Positions 27,181-40,439 of a DNA stretch of 64,000 nucleotides are shown piece by piece (position 1 is the first letter of the stretch; each line of letters starts with the position of its first letter). Source of the DNA: Calliopsis andreniformis (taxonomy: Eukaryota > Arthropoda > Insecta > Hymenoptera > Andrenidae); the NCBI RefSeq assembly GCF_051401765.1, contig NW_027480423.1:2852001-2916000 (forward strand), in the 5' to 3' direction. The position numbers and the translations under genes were made by a program. Below the pieces are notes generated by a model. The model was given only the letters and a program-made list of their open reading frames with translations, was not told where the DNA came from and did no database searches.

Positions 27181-27188
27181 AACCTAGG

Positions 27189-28982
27189 CTTGACCCCAGG
27201 GCGTTGTTCCACCAGATCGAATAGTTAGGGCCTAAGAAGTGAACGCCAGAAGCATAAAATACAATATAAATACAACAGTTTTTCTATCATATAAAACGAG
27301 TAATTGCAACCAGTATGAAAGTTGTGGTCATTTCTACTTTCCTGGCAAACTAGGCTACACCCTAGGGCGTTCCTCCAACAGATTGAATAGTTAGGGCCTT
27401 AGAAGTCAATGGCCGAAGCATAAAATGCAATAAAAATACAACAGTTCTTCCATCATATAAAACGAATAATTGCAACCAGTATGAAAGTTATGGTCATTTC
27501 TACGTTCCGGGCAACCTAGGCTTCACTCTATGGCGTTCTTCCACCACATCGAATAGCTACGGCCTCAGAAGTCAACGCCTGAAGCATAAAATACAATAAG
27601 AATACAATAGACTTTCCATCCTATAACAGGAATAATTGCAACCCGTGTGGAAGTGATGGTCATTTGTACGTTCCAGGCAACCTAGGCTTCACTCTAGGGC
27701 GTTGTTCCACCTGATCGAATTGTTAGGGCCTAAGAAGTCAACGCCAGAAGCATAAGATACAATATAAATATAACAGTTTTTCCATCGTATAGAACGAATA
27801 ATAGCATTCAGTGTGAAAGTTATGGTCATTTCTACGTTCCGGGCAACCTAGGCTTCACTCTAGGGCGTTGCTCCACCAGATCAAACAGTTAGTTCCCTGG
27901 AAGTCAACGCCCGAAGCATAAAATACAAAATAAATAGAACAGTTTTTCCATCGTCTAAAACGAATAATAGCAACCAGTGTGAAAGTTATGGTCATCTCTA
28001 CGTTCCGGCAACCTAGGCTTCACCCCAGGGCGTTGTTTCACCAGATCGAAAAGTTAGGGCCTAAGAAGTGAACGCCAGAAGCATAAAATACAATATAAAT
28101 ACAACAGTTTTTCTATCATATAGAACGAGTAATTGAAACCAGTATGAAAGTTGTGGTCATTTCTACTTTCCGGGCAACCTAGGCTACACCCTAGGGCGTT
28201 CCTCCAACAGATTGAATAGTTAGGGCCTTAGAAGTCAATGGCCGAAGCATAAAATGCAATAAAAATACAACAGTTTTTCCATCGTATAAAAGGATTAATT
28301 GCAACCAGCTTGAAAGTGATGGTCATTTCTACGTTCCGGGCAACCTAGGCTTCACTCTTGTTCGTTGCTCCACCAGATCGAATAGTTAGGGCCTTAGAAG
28401 TCAACGCCAGAATCATAAAATACAATGAAGATGCAACAGCTTTTCTATCGTATTAAACGAATAATTTCAACCAGTGTGAATGTTATGGTCATTTCTACGT
28501 TCCGGGCAACCTTGGCTTCACTCTAGGGCGTTGCTCCACCAGATCGAATAGTTAGTGCCTTAGAATTCAACGCCAGAAGCATAACATACAATATAAATAC
28601 AACAGTTTTTCCAACGTATAAAACGAATAATTGCAACCAGTATTATAGTTATGGTCATTTCTACGTTCCGGGCAACCTAGGCTTCACTCTATGGCGTTCT
28701 TCCACTACATCGAATAGCAACGGCCTCAGAAGTCAACGCCTGAAGCATAAAATACAATAAAAATACAACAGTCTTTCCGGCCTATAACAGGAATAATTGC
28801 AACCCTTGTGAAAGTGATGGTCATTTGTACGTTCCAGGCAACCTAGGCTTCACTCTAGGGCGTTGTTCCACCAGATCGAATTGTTAGGGCCTAAGAAGTC
28901 AACGCCAGAAGCATAAGATACAATATAAATATAACAGTTTTTCCATCGTATAGAACGAATAATAGCAACCAGTGTGAAAGTT
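27189..28982 (+). repeat. Eleven-monomer segment matching 12,427-14,220
   Basis: The offset is constant at 14,762 bp from CTTGACCCCAGG (12,427 and 27,189) to CAATATAAATATAAC (14,159 and 28,921). Shared rare variants are CAATAGACTTTCC, GTCTAAAACG and CTTTCCTGGCAAAC. It differs by more substitutions than the neighbouring tandem copies, so the event looks older. Confidence 0.82.
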
Positions 28983-29159
28983 ATGGTCACTTCTACGTTC
29001 CGGGCAACCTAGGCTTCACTATAGGGCGTTGCTCCACCAGATCAAACAGTTAGGGCCTTAGAAGTCAACGACCGAAGCATAAAATACAAAATAAATAGAA
29101 CAGTTTTTCCATTGTATAAAACGAATAATAGCAACCAGTGTGAAAGTTATGGTCACTTC
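28983..29159 (+). repeat. One-monomer bridge matching 457-633
   Basis: CACTATAGGGCG and CAACGACCGAAGC occur together here (CACTATAG at 29,018) and at 492, a 28,526 bp offset. They are not seen together elsewhere in the window. The segment sits between two blocks with other partners, making 27.2-30.3 kb a three-source mosaic. Confidence 0.65.
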
Positions 29160-30340
29160 TACGTTCCGGGCAACCTAGGCTTTACTCTAGGGCGTTGCTC
29201 CACCAGATCGAATAGTTAGTGCCTTAGAAGTCAACGCCAAAAGCATACAATACAATATAAACACAACAGTTTTTCCATCGTATAAAACGAATAATTGCTA
29301 CCAGTAAGGAAGTGATGGTCATTTCTACGTTCCGGGCAACCTAGGCCTCACTCTAGGGCGTCGTTCCACCAGATTGAATAGTTAGGACCTAAGAAATCAA
29401 CGCCAGAAGCATAAAATACAATATAAATATAACAGTTTTTCCATCGTATAAAACGAATAATTTCAACCAGTGTGAATGTTATGGTCATTTCTACATTCCG
29501 AGCAACCTAGGCTACACTCTAGAGCGTTGATCCACCACATCGAATGGCTACGGCCTCAGAAGTCAACGCCTGAAGCATAAAATACAATAAAAATACAACA
29601 GTCTTTCCATCTTATAACAGGAATAATTGCAACCCGTGTGGAAGTGATGGTCATTTGTACGTTCCAGGCAACCTAGGCTTCTCTCTAGGGCGTTGTTCCA
29701 CCAGATGGAGTTGCTAGGGCCTAAGAAATCAACGCCAGAAGCATAAGATACAATATAAATATAACAGTCTTTCCACCGTATAGAACGAATAATAGCAACC
29801 AGTGTGAAAGTTAACGTCATTTCTACTTTCCGGGCAACCTAGGCTTCACCCTAGGGCGTTGCTCCAACAGATTGAGTAGTTAGGGCCTTAGAAGTCAACG
29901 CCAGATGCATAAAATACAAAATAAATAGAACAGTTTTTCCATCGTGTAGAACGAATAATTGCTACCGGTGTGAAAATTATGGTCATTTCTACTTTCCGGG
30001 CAACCTAGGCTTCACCCAGGGCGTTGCTTCAACAGACTGAATATTTAGGGCCTTAGAAGTCAACGCCCGAAGCATAAAATACAAAATAAGCAGACCAGTT
30101 TTTCCATCGTATAAAACGAATAATTGCTACCGGTGTGAAAGTTATGGACATTTCTACGTTCCGGGCAACCTAGGCTTTACCATAGGGCGTTGTTCCACCA
30201 GATGGAATAGTTAGGGCATAAGAAGTCAACGCCAGGAGCATAAAATACAATATAAATACAACAGTTTTTCAATCGTATAAAACGAGTAATTGCAACCAGT
30301 ACGAAAGCTAACGTCATTTCTACGTTCCGGACAACCTAGG
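29160..30340 (+). repeat. Seven-monomer block, copy 3 (matches 6,936-8,116)
   Basis: The offset of 22,224 bp is constant between CTTTACTC at 6956 and 29180 and CTCTAGAG at 7293 and 29517. Shared variants include CTACCAGTAAGGAAG, CTCTAGAGCGTTGATCC and CACCCAGGGCGTTGCTTC. The match ends near 30,340 at GGTTTGACTCTAGGGCGATG, which resembles 3.47 kb instead. The block therefore has different partners on its two sides. Confidence 0.78.
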
Positions 30341-30904
30341 TTTGACTCTAGGGCGATGCTGCACCAGATCGAATAGTTAGTGCATTAGAAGTCAACGCCA
30401 GAAGCATAAAATACAATATAAATACAACAGTTTTTCCAACGTATAAAACGAATAATTGCAACCAGTATGAAGGTTATGGTCATTTCGACGTTCCGGGCAG
30501 CCTAGGCTTCCCTCTATGGCGTTCTTCCACCACATCGAATAGCTACGGCCTTAGAAGTCAACGCCTGCAGCATAAAATACAATAAAAATACAACAGTCTT
30601 TCCATCCTGTAACAGGAATAATTGCAAGCCGTGTGAAAGTGATGGTCATTTGTACGTTCCAGGCAACCTAGGCATCACTCTAGGGTGTTGTTCCACCAGA
30701 TCGAATTGTTAGGGCCTAAGAAGTCAACGCCAGCAGCATAAGATACAATATAAATATAACAGTTTTTCCATCGTATAGAACGAATAATAGCATCCAGTGT
30801 GAAAGTTATGGTCATTTCTACGTTCCGGCAACCTAGGCTTCACCCCAGGGCGTTGTTCCACCAGATCGAATAGTTAGGGCCTAAGAAGTGAACGCCAGAA
30901 GCAT

Positions 30905-31195
30905 AAAATACAATATAAATACAGCAGTTTTTCTATCATATAAAACGAGTAATTGCAACCAGTATGAAAGTTGTGGTCATTTCTACTTTCCGGGCAACCT
31001 AGGCTACACCCTAGGGCGATACTCCAACAGATTGAATAGTTAGGGCCTTAGAAGCCAATGCCCGAAGCATAAAATGCAATAAAAATACAACAGTTTTTCC
31101 ATCGTATAAAAGGATTAATTGCAACGAGTTAGAAAGTGATGGTCATTTCTACGTTCCGGGCAACCTCGGCTTCACTCTAGGGCGTTGCTCCACCA
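30905..31195 (+). repeat. Short segment repeated 6 monomers downstream (31,901-32,191)
   Basis: ACAGCAGTTTTTCTATC is at 30,921 and 31,917, exactly 996 bp apart (6 x 166). The following variants GAAGCCAATGCCCG, CAACGAGTTAGAAAG and CAACCTCGGCTTC also match. Confidence 0.75.
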
Positions 31196-31814
31196 GATCG
31201 AATAGTCAGGGCCTAATAAGTGAACGCCAGAAGCATAAAATACAATATAAATACAACAGTTTTTCCATCATACAAAACGAATAATTGCAACCAGTATGAA
31301 AGCTAGGGTCATTTCTACATTACGGGCAACCTAGGCTACACCCTAGGGCGTTGCTCTCACAGTTTGAATAGTTAGGGCCTTAGAAGTCAACGCCCGAAGC
31401 ATAAAATGCAATAAAAATACAACACTGTTTCCATCATATAACAGGAATAATTGCAACCAGTTTGAAAGTGATGTCCAATTCTACGTTCCGCGCAACCTAG
31501 GCTTTACTCCAGGGCGTTGCTCCACCAGATCGAATAACTAGGGCCTTAGAAGTCAACGCCAGAAGCATAAAATACAATATAAATACAACAGCTTTTCCAT
31601 CGCATAAAACGAATAATTGCAACCAGTATGAAAGTTATGGTCATTTCTACTTTCCGGGCAACCTAGGCTTCACCCTAGGGCGTTGCTTCAACAGATTGAA
31701 TATTTAGGGCCTTAGAAGTCAACGCCCGAAGCATAAAATACAAAATAAACAGACCAGTTTTTCCATCGTATAAAACGAATAATTGCTACCGGTGTGAAAG
31801 TTATGGACATTTCT

Positions 31815-34800
31815 ACGTTCCGGGCAACCTAGGCTTTACCATAGGGCGTTGTTCCACCAGATGGGATAGTTAGGGCATAAGAAGTCAACGCCAGAAGCAT
31901 AAAATACAATATAAATACAGCAGTTTTTCTATCATATATAACGAGTAATTGCAACCAGTATGAAAGTTGTGGTCATTTCTACTTTCCGGGCAACCTAGGC
32001 TACACCCTAGGGCGATGCTCCAACAGATTGAATAGTTAGGGCCTTAGAAGCCAATGCCCGAAGCATAAAATGCAATAAAAATACAACAGTTTTTCCATCG
32101 TATAAAAGGATTAATTGCAACGAGTTAGAAAGTGATGGTCATTTCTACGTTCCGGGCAACCTCGGCTTCACTCTAGGGCGTTGCTCCACCAGATCGAATA
32201 GTTAGGGCCTTAGAAGTCAACGCCAGAATCATAAAATACAATGAAGGTGCAACAGCTTTTCCATCGTATTAAACGAATAATTTCAACCAGTGTGGATGTT
32301 ATGGTCATTTCTACATTCCGAGCAACCTAGGCTTCACTCTAGGGCGTTGATCCAACAGATTGAATAGTTAGGGCCTTACCAGTCAACGCCCGAAGTTTAA
32401 AATGCAATATAAATACAACAGTTTTTCCATCATATAACAGGAATAATTGCAACCAGTTTGAAAGTGATGGTCATTTCTACGTTCCGGGCAACCTAGGCTT
32501 CACTCTAGGGCGTTGCTCCACCAGATCGAATAGTTAGTGCCTTAGAAACAACGCCAGAAGCATAAAATACAATATAAATACAACAGTTTTTCCAACTTAT
32601 AAAACGAATAATTGCAACCAGTATGAAAGTTAAGGTCATTTCTACGTTCCGGGCAACCTAGGCTTCACTCTATGTCGTTCTTCCACTACATCGAATAGCA
32701 ACGGCCTCAGAACTCAACGCCTGAAGCATAAAATACAATAAAAATCCAACAGTCTTTCCGTCCTATAACAGGAATAATTGCAACCCGTGTGAAAGTGATG
32801 GTCATTTGGACGTTCCAGGCAACCTAGGCTTCACTCTAGGGCGTTGTTCCACCAGATCGAATTGTTAGGGCCTAAGAAGTCAACGCCAGAAGCATAAGAC
32901 ACAATATAAATATAACAGTTTTTCCATCGTATAGAACGAATAATAGCAACCAGTGTGAAAGTTATGGTCACTTCTACGTTCCGGGCAACCTAGGCTTCAC
33001 TCTAGGGCGTTGCTCCACCAGATAAAACAGTTAGGGCCTTAGAAGTCAACGCCAGAATCATAAAATACAATGAAGATGCAACAGCTTTTTCATCGTATTA
33101 AACGAATAATTTCAACCAGTGTGAATGTTATGGTCATTTCTGCATTCCGAGCAACCTAGGCTTCACTCTAGGGCGTTGATCCAACAGATTGAATAGTTAG
33201 GGCCTTAGCAGTCAACGCCCGAAGTTTAAAATGCAATATAAATACAACAGTTTTTCCATCATATAACAGGAATAATTGCTACGGGTGTGAAAATTATGGT
33301 TATTTCTACGTTCCGGTCAACCTAGGCTTCACCATAGGGCGTTACTCCACCAGATCGAATAGTCAGGGCCTAATAAGTGAACGCCAGAAGCATAAAATAC
33401 AATATAAATACAACAGTTTTTCCATCATACAAAACGAATAATTGCAACCAGTATGAAAGCTAGGGTCATTTCTACTTTACGGGCAACCTAGGCTACACCC
33501 TAGGGCGTTGCTCTCACAGATTGAATAGTTAGGGCCTTAGAAGTCAACGCCCGAAGCATAAAATGCAATAAAAATACAACAGTGTTTCCATCATATAACA
33601 GGAATAATTGCAACCAGTTTGAAAGTGATGTCCAATTCTACGTTCCGCGCAACCTAGGCTTTACTCCAGGGCGTTGCTCCACCAGATCGAATAACTAGGG
33701 CCTTAGAAGTCAACGCCCGAAGCATAAAATACAATATAAATATAACAGTTTTTCCATCGTATAGAACGAATAATAGCAACCAGTGTGAAAGTTAACGTCA
33801 TTTCTACTTTCCGGGCAACCTAGGCCTCACCCTAGGGCGTTGCTCCAACAGATTGAGTAGTTAGGGCCTTAGAAGTCAACGCCCGATGCATAAAATACAA
33901 AATACATAGAACAGTTTTTCCATCGTGTAAAACGAATAATTGTAACCGGTGCGAAAATTATGGTCATTTCTACGTTCCGGTCAACCTAGGCTTCACCATA
34001 GGGCGTTACTCCACCAGATCGAATAGTTAGGGCCTAAGAAGTGAACGACAGAAGCATAAAATACAATATAAATACAACAGTTTTTCCATCATACAAAACG
34101 AATAATTGCAACCAGTATGAAAGCTACGGTCATTTCTACTTTACGGGCAACCTAGGCTACACCCTAGGGCGTTGCTCTTACAGATTGAATAGTTAGGGCC
34201 TTATAAGTTAATGCCCGAAGCATAAAATGCAATAAAAATACAACAGTTTTTCCATCGTATAAAAGGATTAATTGCAACCAGTTTGAAAGTGACGGTCATT
34301 TCTACGTTCCGGGCAATCTAGGCTTCACGCTAGGGCGTTGCTCCACCAGGTCGAATAGTTAGGGCCTTAGAAGTCAACGCCAGAAGCATAAAATACAATA
34401 TAAGTACAACAATTTTTCCATCGTATAAAATGAATAATTGCAAACATTGCGAAAGTAATGGTCATTCCACGTTCCGGGCAACCTAGGCGTCACTCTAGTG
34501 CGATGCTCCACCACATCTAATAGCTACGGCCTTAGACGTCAACGACAGAAGCATAAAATACAATAAAGATGCAACAGCTTTTCCATCGTATAAAACGAAT
34601 AATTGCACCCAGTGTGAAAGTTATTGTCATTTCTACTTTCCGCGCAACCTAGGCTTCACCCTAGGGCGTTGCTCCAACAGATTGAATAGTTAGGACCTTA
34701 GAAGTTAATGCCCGAAGCATAAAATGCAATAAAAATACAACAGTGTTTCCATCATATAACAGGAATAATTGCAACCAGTTTGAAAGTGATGTCCGATTCT

Positions 34801-35880
34801 ACGTTCCGCGCAACCAAGGCTTTACTCCAGGGCGTTGCTCCACCAGATCGAAAAGTTACGGCCTAAGAAGTCAACGCCAGAAGCATAAAATACAATATAA
34901 ATATAACAGTTTTTCCATCGTTAAAAACGAATAATTGCAACCAGTATGAAAGTTATGGTCATTTCTACTTTCCGGGCAACCTAGGCTTCACCCTAGGGCG
35001 TTGTTCCAGCAGATTGAATAGATAGGGCCGTAGAAGTCAACGCCCGAAGCATGAAATACAAAATAAATAGAACAGTTCTTCCATCATATAAAAAGAATAA
35101 TTGCAACCACTTTGAAAGTTATGGTCATTTCTACGTTCCGGGCAACCTAGGCTTCACTCTATGGCGTTCTTCCACCACATCGAATAGCTACGGCCTCAGA
35201 AGTCAACGCGTGAAGCATAAAATGCAATAAATATACAACAGTCTTTCCATCCTATAACAGGAATAATTGCAACCCGTGTGAAAGTGATGGTCATTTGTAC
35301 GTTCCGGGCAACGTAGGCTTCACTCCAGGGCGTTGTTCCACCAGATCGAACAGTTAGGGTCTAAGAAGTGAACGCCAGAAGCATAAAATACAATATAAAT
35401 ACAACAGTTTTTCCATCATATAAAACGAGTAATTGCAACCAGTATGAAAGTTGTGGTCATTTCTACTTTCCGGGCAACCTAGGCTACACGCTAGGGCGTT
35501 GCTCCACCAGATCAAACAGCTAGGGCCTTAGAAGTCAACGCCCGAAGCATAAAATACAATATAAATATAACAGTTTTTCCATCGTATAGAGCGAATAATA
35601 GCAACCAGTGTGAAAGTTAACGTCATTTCTACTTTCCGGGCAACCTAGGCCTCACCCTAGGGCGTTGCTCCAACAGATTGAGTAGTTAGGGCCTTAGAAG
35701 TCAACGCCCGATGCATAAAATACAAAATACATAGAACAGTTTTTCCATCGTGTAAAACGAATAATTGTAACCGGTGCGAAAATTATGGTCATTTCTACGT
35801 TCCGGTCAACCTAGGCTTCACCATAGGGCGTTACTCCACCAGATCGAATAGTTAGGGCCTAAGAAGTGATCGCCAGAAGC
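31815..35880 (+). repeat. 24-monomer segment, copy 1 (recurs at 40,440-44,338)
   Basis: The offset is 8,625 bp at CAGTTTTTCTATCATATATA (31,921 and 40,546), at the AATAAGTGA variant (33,377 and 42,002) and at CGATGC (34,501 and 43,126). It drops to about 8,458 after 34.85 kb because copy 2 lacks one monomer. Diagnostic variants include GAAGTTTAAAATGC, CTCTGCATTCCG-like changes near 33,141 and CTATGTCGTTC, which is CTATGGCGTTC in copy 2. Confidence 0.87.
33715..34735 (+). repeat. Segment duplicated 11 monomers downstream, left copy
   Basis: The rare AAATACATAGAACAG is at 33,900 and 35,724, 1,824 bp apart (11 x 166 minus 2). The following CCGGTGCGAAAATTATGG, CTCTTACAGATTG, CCTTATAAGTTAATGCC, CACCAGGTCGAATAG and CATTGCGAAAGTAATGG variants appear in the same order in both copies. 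Confidence 0.82.
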
Positions 35881-36558
35881 ATAAAATACAATATAAATAC
35901 AAGAGTTTTTCCATCATACAAAACGAATAATTGCAACCAGTATGAAAGCTACGGTCATTTCTACTTTACGGGCAACCTAGGCTACACCCTAGGGCGTTGC
36001 TCTTACAGATTGAATAGTTAGGGCCTTATAAGTTAATGCCCGAAGCATAAAATGCAATAAAAATACAACAGTTTTTCCATCGTATAAAAGGATTAATTGC
36101 AACCAGTTTGAAAGTGACGGTCATTTCTACGTTCCGGGCAATCTAGGCTTCACGCTAGGGCGTTGCTCCACCAGGTCGAATAGTTAGGGCCTTAGAAGTC
36201 AACGCCAGAAGTATAAAATACAATATAAGTACAACAATTTTTCCATCGTATAAAATGAATAATTGCAAACATTGCGAAAGTAATGGTCATTCCACGTTCC
36301 GGGCAACCTAGGCGTCACTCTAGTGCGTTGCTCCACCACATCTAATAGCTACGGCCTTAGACGTCAACGACAGAAGCATAAAATACAATAAAGATGCAAC
36401 AGCTTTTCCATCGTATAAAACGAATAATTGCACCCAGTGTGAAAGTTATTGTCATTTCTACTTTCCGCGCAACCTAGGCTTCACCCTAGGGCGTTGCTCC
36501 AACAGATTGAATAGTTAGTACCTTAGAAGTTAATGCCCGAAGCATAAAATGCAATACA
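35540..36558 (+). repeat. Segment duplicated 11 monomers apart, right copy
   Basis: This is the partner of 33,715-34,735. Private changes include GAAGTGATCGCC for GAAGTGAACG, and TAGTACCTTAG for TAGGACCTTAG. The copies part near 36,558, at CAGTTTTTCC here against CAGTGTTTCC in the left copy. The pair is also kept together at 58.4-60.9 kb. Confidence 0.8.
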
Positions 36559-36960
36559 AATACAACAGTTTTTCCATCATATAAAACGAGTAATTGCAAC
36601 CAGTATGAAAGTTGTGGTCATTTCTACATTCCGGGCAACCTAGGCTACACGCTAGGGCGTTGCTCCAACAGATTGAATAGTTAGGGCCTTAGAAGTCAAC
36701 GCCAGAAGCTTAAAAAACAATATAAATACAACAGTTCTTCCATCGTATAAAACGAATAATTGCAACAAGTATGAAAGTTGTGGTTATTTCTATGTTCCGG
36801 GCAACCTAGGTTTCACTCTAGGGCGTTGCTCCACCAGATCGAATAGTTAGGGCCTTAGAAGTCTACGACAGAAGCATAAAATTCAATAAAGATGCAACAG
36901 TTTTTCCATCGTATAAAAGGATTAATTGCAACCAGTTTGAAAGTGATGGTAATTTCTACG

Positions 36961-37726
36961 TTCCGGGCAACCTTGGCTTCACCCTAGGGCGTTGTTCCAC
37001 CAGATGGAATAGTTAGGGCATAAGAAGTCAACGCCAGAAGCATAAAATACGGTATAAATACAACAGTTTTACCATCTTATAAAACGAATAATTGCTACCA
37101 GTAAGGAAGTGATGGTCATTTCTACGTTCCGGGCAACCTAGGCCTCACTCTAGGGCGTCGTTCCACCAGATTGAATAGTTAGGGCCTAAGAAATCAACGC
37201 CAGAAGCATAAGATACAATATAAATATAACAGTTTTTCCACCGTATAGAACGAATAATAGATACCAGTGTGAAAGTTAACGTCATTTCTACTTTCCGGGC
37301 AACCTAGGCTTCACCCTAGGGCGTTGCTCCAACAGATTGAGTAGTTAGGGCCTTAGAAGTCAACGCCCGATGCATAAAATACAAAATAAATAGAACAGTT
37401 TTTCCATCGTGTAAAACGAATAATTGCTACCGGTGTGAAAATTATGGTCATTTCTACTTTCCGGGCAACCTAGGCTTCACCCAGGGCGTTGCTTCAACAG
37501 ATTGAATATTTAGGGCCTTAGAAGTCAACGCCCGAAGCATAAGATACAATATAAATATAACAGTTTTTCCATCGTATAGAACGAATAATAGCAACCAGTG
37601 TGAAAGCTAAGGTCACTTCTACGTTCCGGGCAACCTAGGCTTCACTCTAGGGCGTTGCTCCACCAGATAAAACAGTTAGGGCCTTAGAAGTCAACGCCAG
37701 AATCATAAAATACAATGAAGGTGCAA
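36961..37726 (+). repeat. Five-monomer segment shared with 50.7 kb and 61.4 kb
   Basis: TTCCGGGCAACCTTGGC at 36,961 matches 50,735 (+13,774, 83 monomers), and the rare AAATACGGTATAAATAC and CTACCAGTAAGGAAG follow in both. The 50.7 kb match lasts to about 51,500. The match to 61.4 kb (+24,392) ends earlier, near 61,825. Confidence 0.8.
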
Positions 37727-38275
37727 CAGCTTTTCCATCGTATTAAACGAATAATTTCAACAAGTGTGGATGTTATGGTCATTTCTACATTCCGAGCAAC
37801 CTAGGCTTCACTCTAGGGCGTTGCTCCAACAGATTGAATAGTTAGGGCCTTAGCAGTCAACGCCCGAAGTTTAAAATGCATTATAAATACAACAGCTTTT
37901 CCATCATATAACTGGAATAATTGCAACCAGTTTGAAAGTGATGGTCATTTCTACGTTCCGGGGAACCTAGGCTTCACTCTAGGGCGTTGCTCCACCAGAT
38001 CGAATAGTTAGTGCCTTAGAAGTCAACGCCAGAGGCATAAAATACAATATAAATATAACAGTTTTTCCATCGTATAGAACGAATAATAGCATCCAGTGTG
38101 AAAGTGATGGTCATTTCTACGTTCCGGGCAACCTAGGCTTCACTCTAGGTCGTTGCTCCACCAGATCGAATAGTTAGTGCCTTAGAAGTCAACGCCAGAA
38201 GCATAAAATACAATATAAATAAAACAGTTTTTCCAACTTATAAAACGAATAATTGCAACCAGTATGAAAGTTATG

Positions 38276-40270
38276 GTCATTTCTACGTTCCGGGCAACCT
38301 AGGTTTCACTCTAGGGCGTTGCTCCACCAGATCGAATAGTGAGGGCCTTAGAAGTAAACGCCCGAAGCATAACTTACGATACAACATACAACAGCTTCTC
38401 CATCGTATAAAACGAATAATTGGGACCAGTGTGAAAGTTAAAGTCATTTCAACGTTCCGAGCAACCTAGGTTTCACTCTAGGGCGTTGCTCCACCAGATC
38501 GAATAGCTAGGGACTTGGAATTCAACGCCAGAAGAATAAAACACAATATAAGTACAACCGTTCTTCCATTGTATAAAATGAATAATTGCAAACATTGTGA
38601 AATTAATGGTCATTTCTACGTTCCGGGCAACCTAGGCTTCACTCTATGGCGTTCTTCCACCACATCGAATAGCTACGGCCTCAGAAGTCAAGGCGTGAAG
38701 CATAAAATGCAATAAAAATACAACAGTCTTTCCACCCTATAACAGGAATAATTGCAACCCGTGTGAAAGTGATGGTCATTTGTACGTTCCAGGCAACCTA
38801 GGCTTCACTCTGGGGCGTTGTTCCACCAGATCGAATTATTAGGGCCTAAGAAGTCAACGCCAGAAGCATAAGATACAATATAAATATAACAGATTTTCCA
38901 TGGTATAGCACGAATAATAGCAACCAGTGTGAAAGTTATGGTCATTTCTACGTTCCGGGCAACCTAGGCTTCACCTTAGGGCGTTGCTCCACCAGATCAA
39001 ACAGTTAGGGCCTTAGAAGTCAACGCCCGAAGCATAAAATACAAAATAAATAGAACAGTTTTTCCAGCATAAAATAAAAAATTGCAAAGAGTGTGAAAGT
39101 TATGTTCATTTCTACGTTCCGGTCAACCTAGGCTTCACTGTAGGGCGTTGCTCCACCAGATCGAATAGTGAGGGCCTTAGAAGTCAACGCCAGAAGCATA
39201 AAATACAATAAAGATGCAACAGTTTTTCCATCGTATATCAGGAATAATTGCAACCAGTGTGAAAGTAATGGCATATCATTGTTCCGGGCAACCTAGGCTT
39301 CACTCTACTGCGTTGCTCCACCAGATCAAACTGTTAGGGCCTTAGAAGTCAACGCCAGAAGCATAAAATACAATATAAATACAACAGTCTTTCCATCGTA
39401 TAAAACGAATAATTGCAACCAGTATGAAAGTAAACGTCATTTCTACGTTCCGGGCAATCTAGGCATCACTCTAGGACGTTGCTCCACCAGGACGAATAGT
39501 TAGGGCCTTAGAAGTCAACGCCAGAAGCATAAAATACAATATAAGTATAACAATTTTTCCATCGTATAAAATGAATAATTGCAAACATTGCGAAAGTAAT
39601 GGTCATTCCACGTTCCGGGCAACCTAGGCGTCACTCTAGTGCGTTGCTCCACCACATCTAATAGCTACGGCCTTAGACGTCAACGACAGAAGCATAAAAT
39701 ATAATAAAGATGCAACAGCTTTTCCATCGTATAAAACGAATAATTGTACCCAGTGTGAAAGTTATTGTCATTTCTACTTTCCGCGCAACCTAGGCTTCAC
39801 CCTAGGGCGTTGCTCCAGCAGATTGAATAGTTAGGACCTTAGAAGTTAATGCCCGAAGCATAAAATGCAATAAAAATACAACAGTGTTTCCAGCATATAA
39901 CAGGAATAATTGCAACCAGTTTGATAGTGATGTCCGATTCTACGTTCCGCGCAACCAAGGCTTTACTCCAGGGCGTTGCTCCACCAGATCGAAAAGTTAC
40001 GGCCTAAGAAGTCAACGCCAGAAGCATAAAATACAATATAAATATAACAGTTTTTCCATCGCTAAGAACGAATAATTGCAACCAGTATGAAAGTTATGGT
40101 CATTTCTACTTTCCGGGCAACCTAGGCTTCACCCTAGGGCGTTGTTCCAGCAAATTGAATAGTTAGGGCCGTAGAAGTCAACGCCCGAAGCATGAAATAC
40201 AAAATAAATAGAACAGTTCTTCCATCATATAAAAAGAATAATTGCAACCAGTTTGAAAGTTATGGTCATT
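38276..40270 (+). repeat. Start of the 106-monomer super-repeat, copy 1
   Basis: From GGTTTCACTCTAGGGCG near 38,300 the sequence recurs at +17,592 bp (55,868-57,862). Rare shared variants include CATAACTTACGATACAAC, GTTAAAGTCATTTC, CCAGCATAAAATAAAAAATT and GGCATATCATTGTTCC. Over these 2 kb I found only about five differences, for example CCAGATCAAACAG against CCAGCTCAAACAG and AGAAGCATAAAA against AGAAACATAAAA. Confidence 0.9.
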
Positions 40271-40439
40271 TCTACGTTCCGGGCAACCTAGGCTTCACTC
40301 TATGGCGTTCTTCCACCACATCGAATAGCTACGGCCTCAGAAGTCAACGCGTGAAGCATAAAATACAATAAAAATACAACAGTCTTTCCATCCTATAACA
40401 GGAATAATTGCAACCCGTGTGAAAGTGATGGTCATTTGT

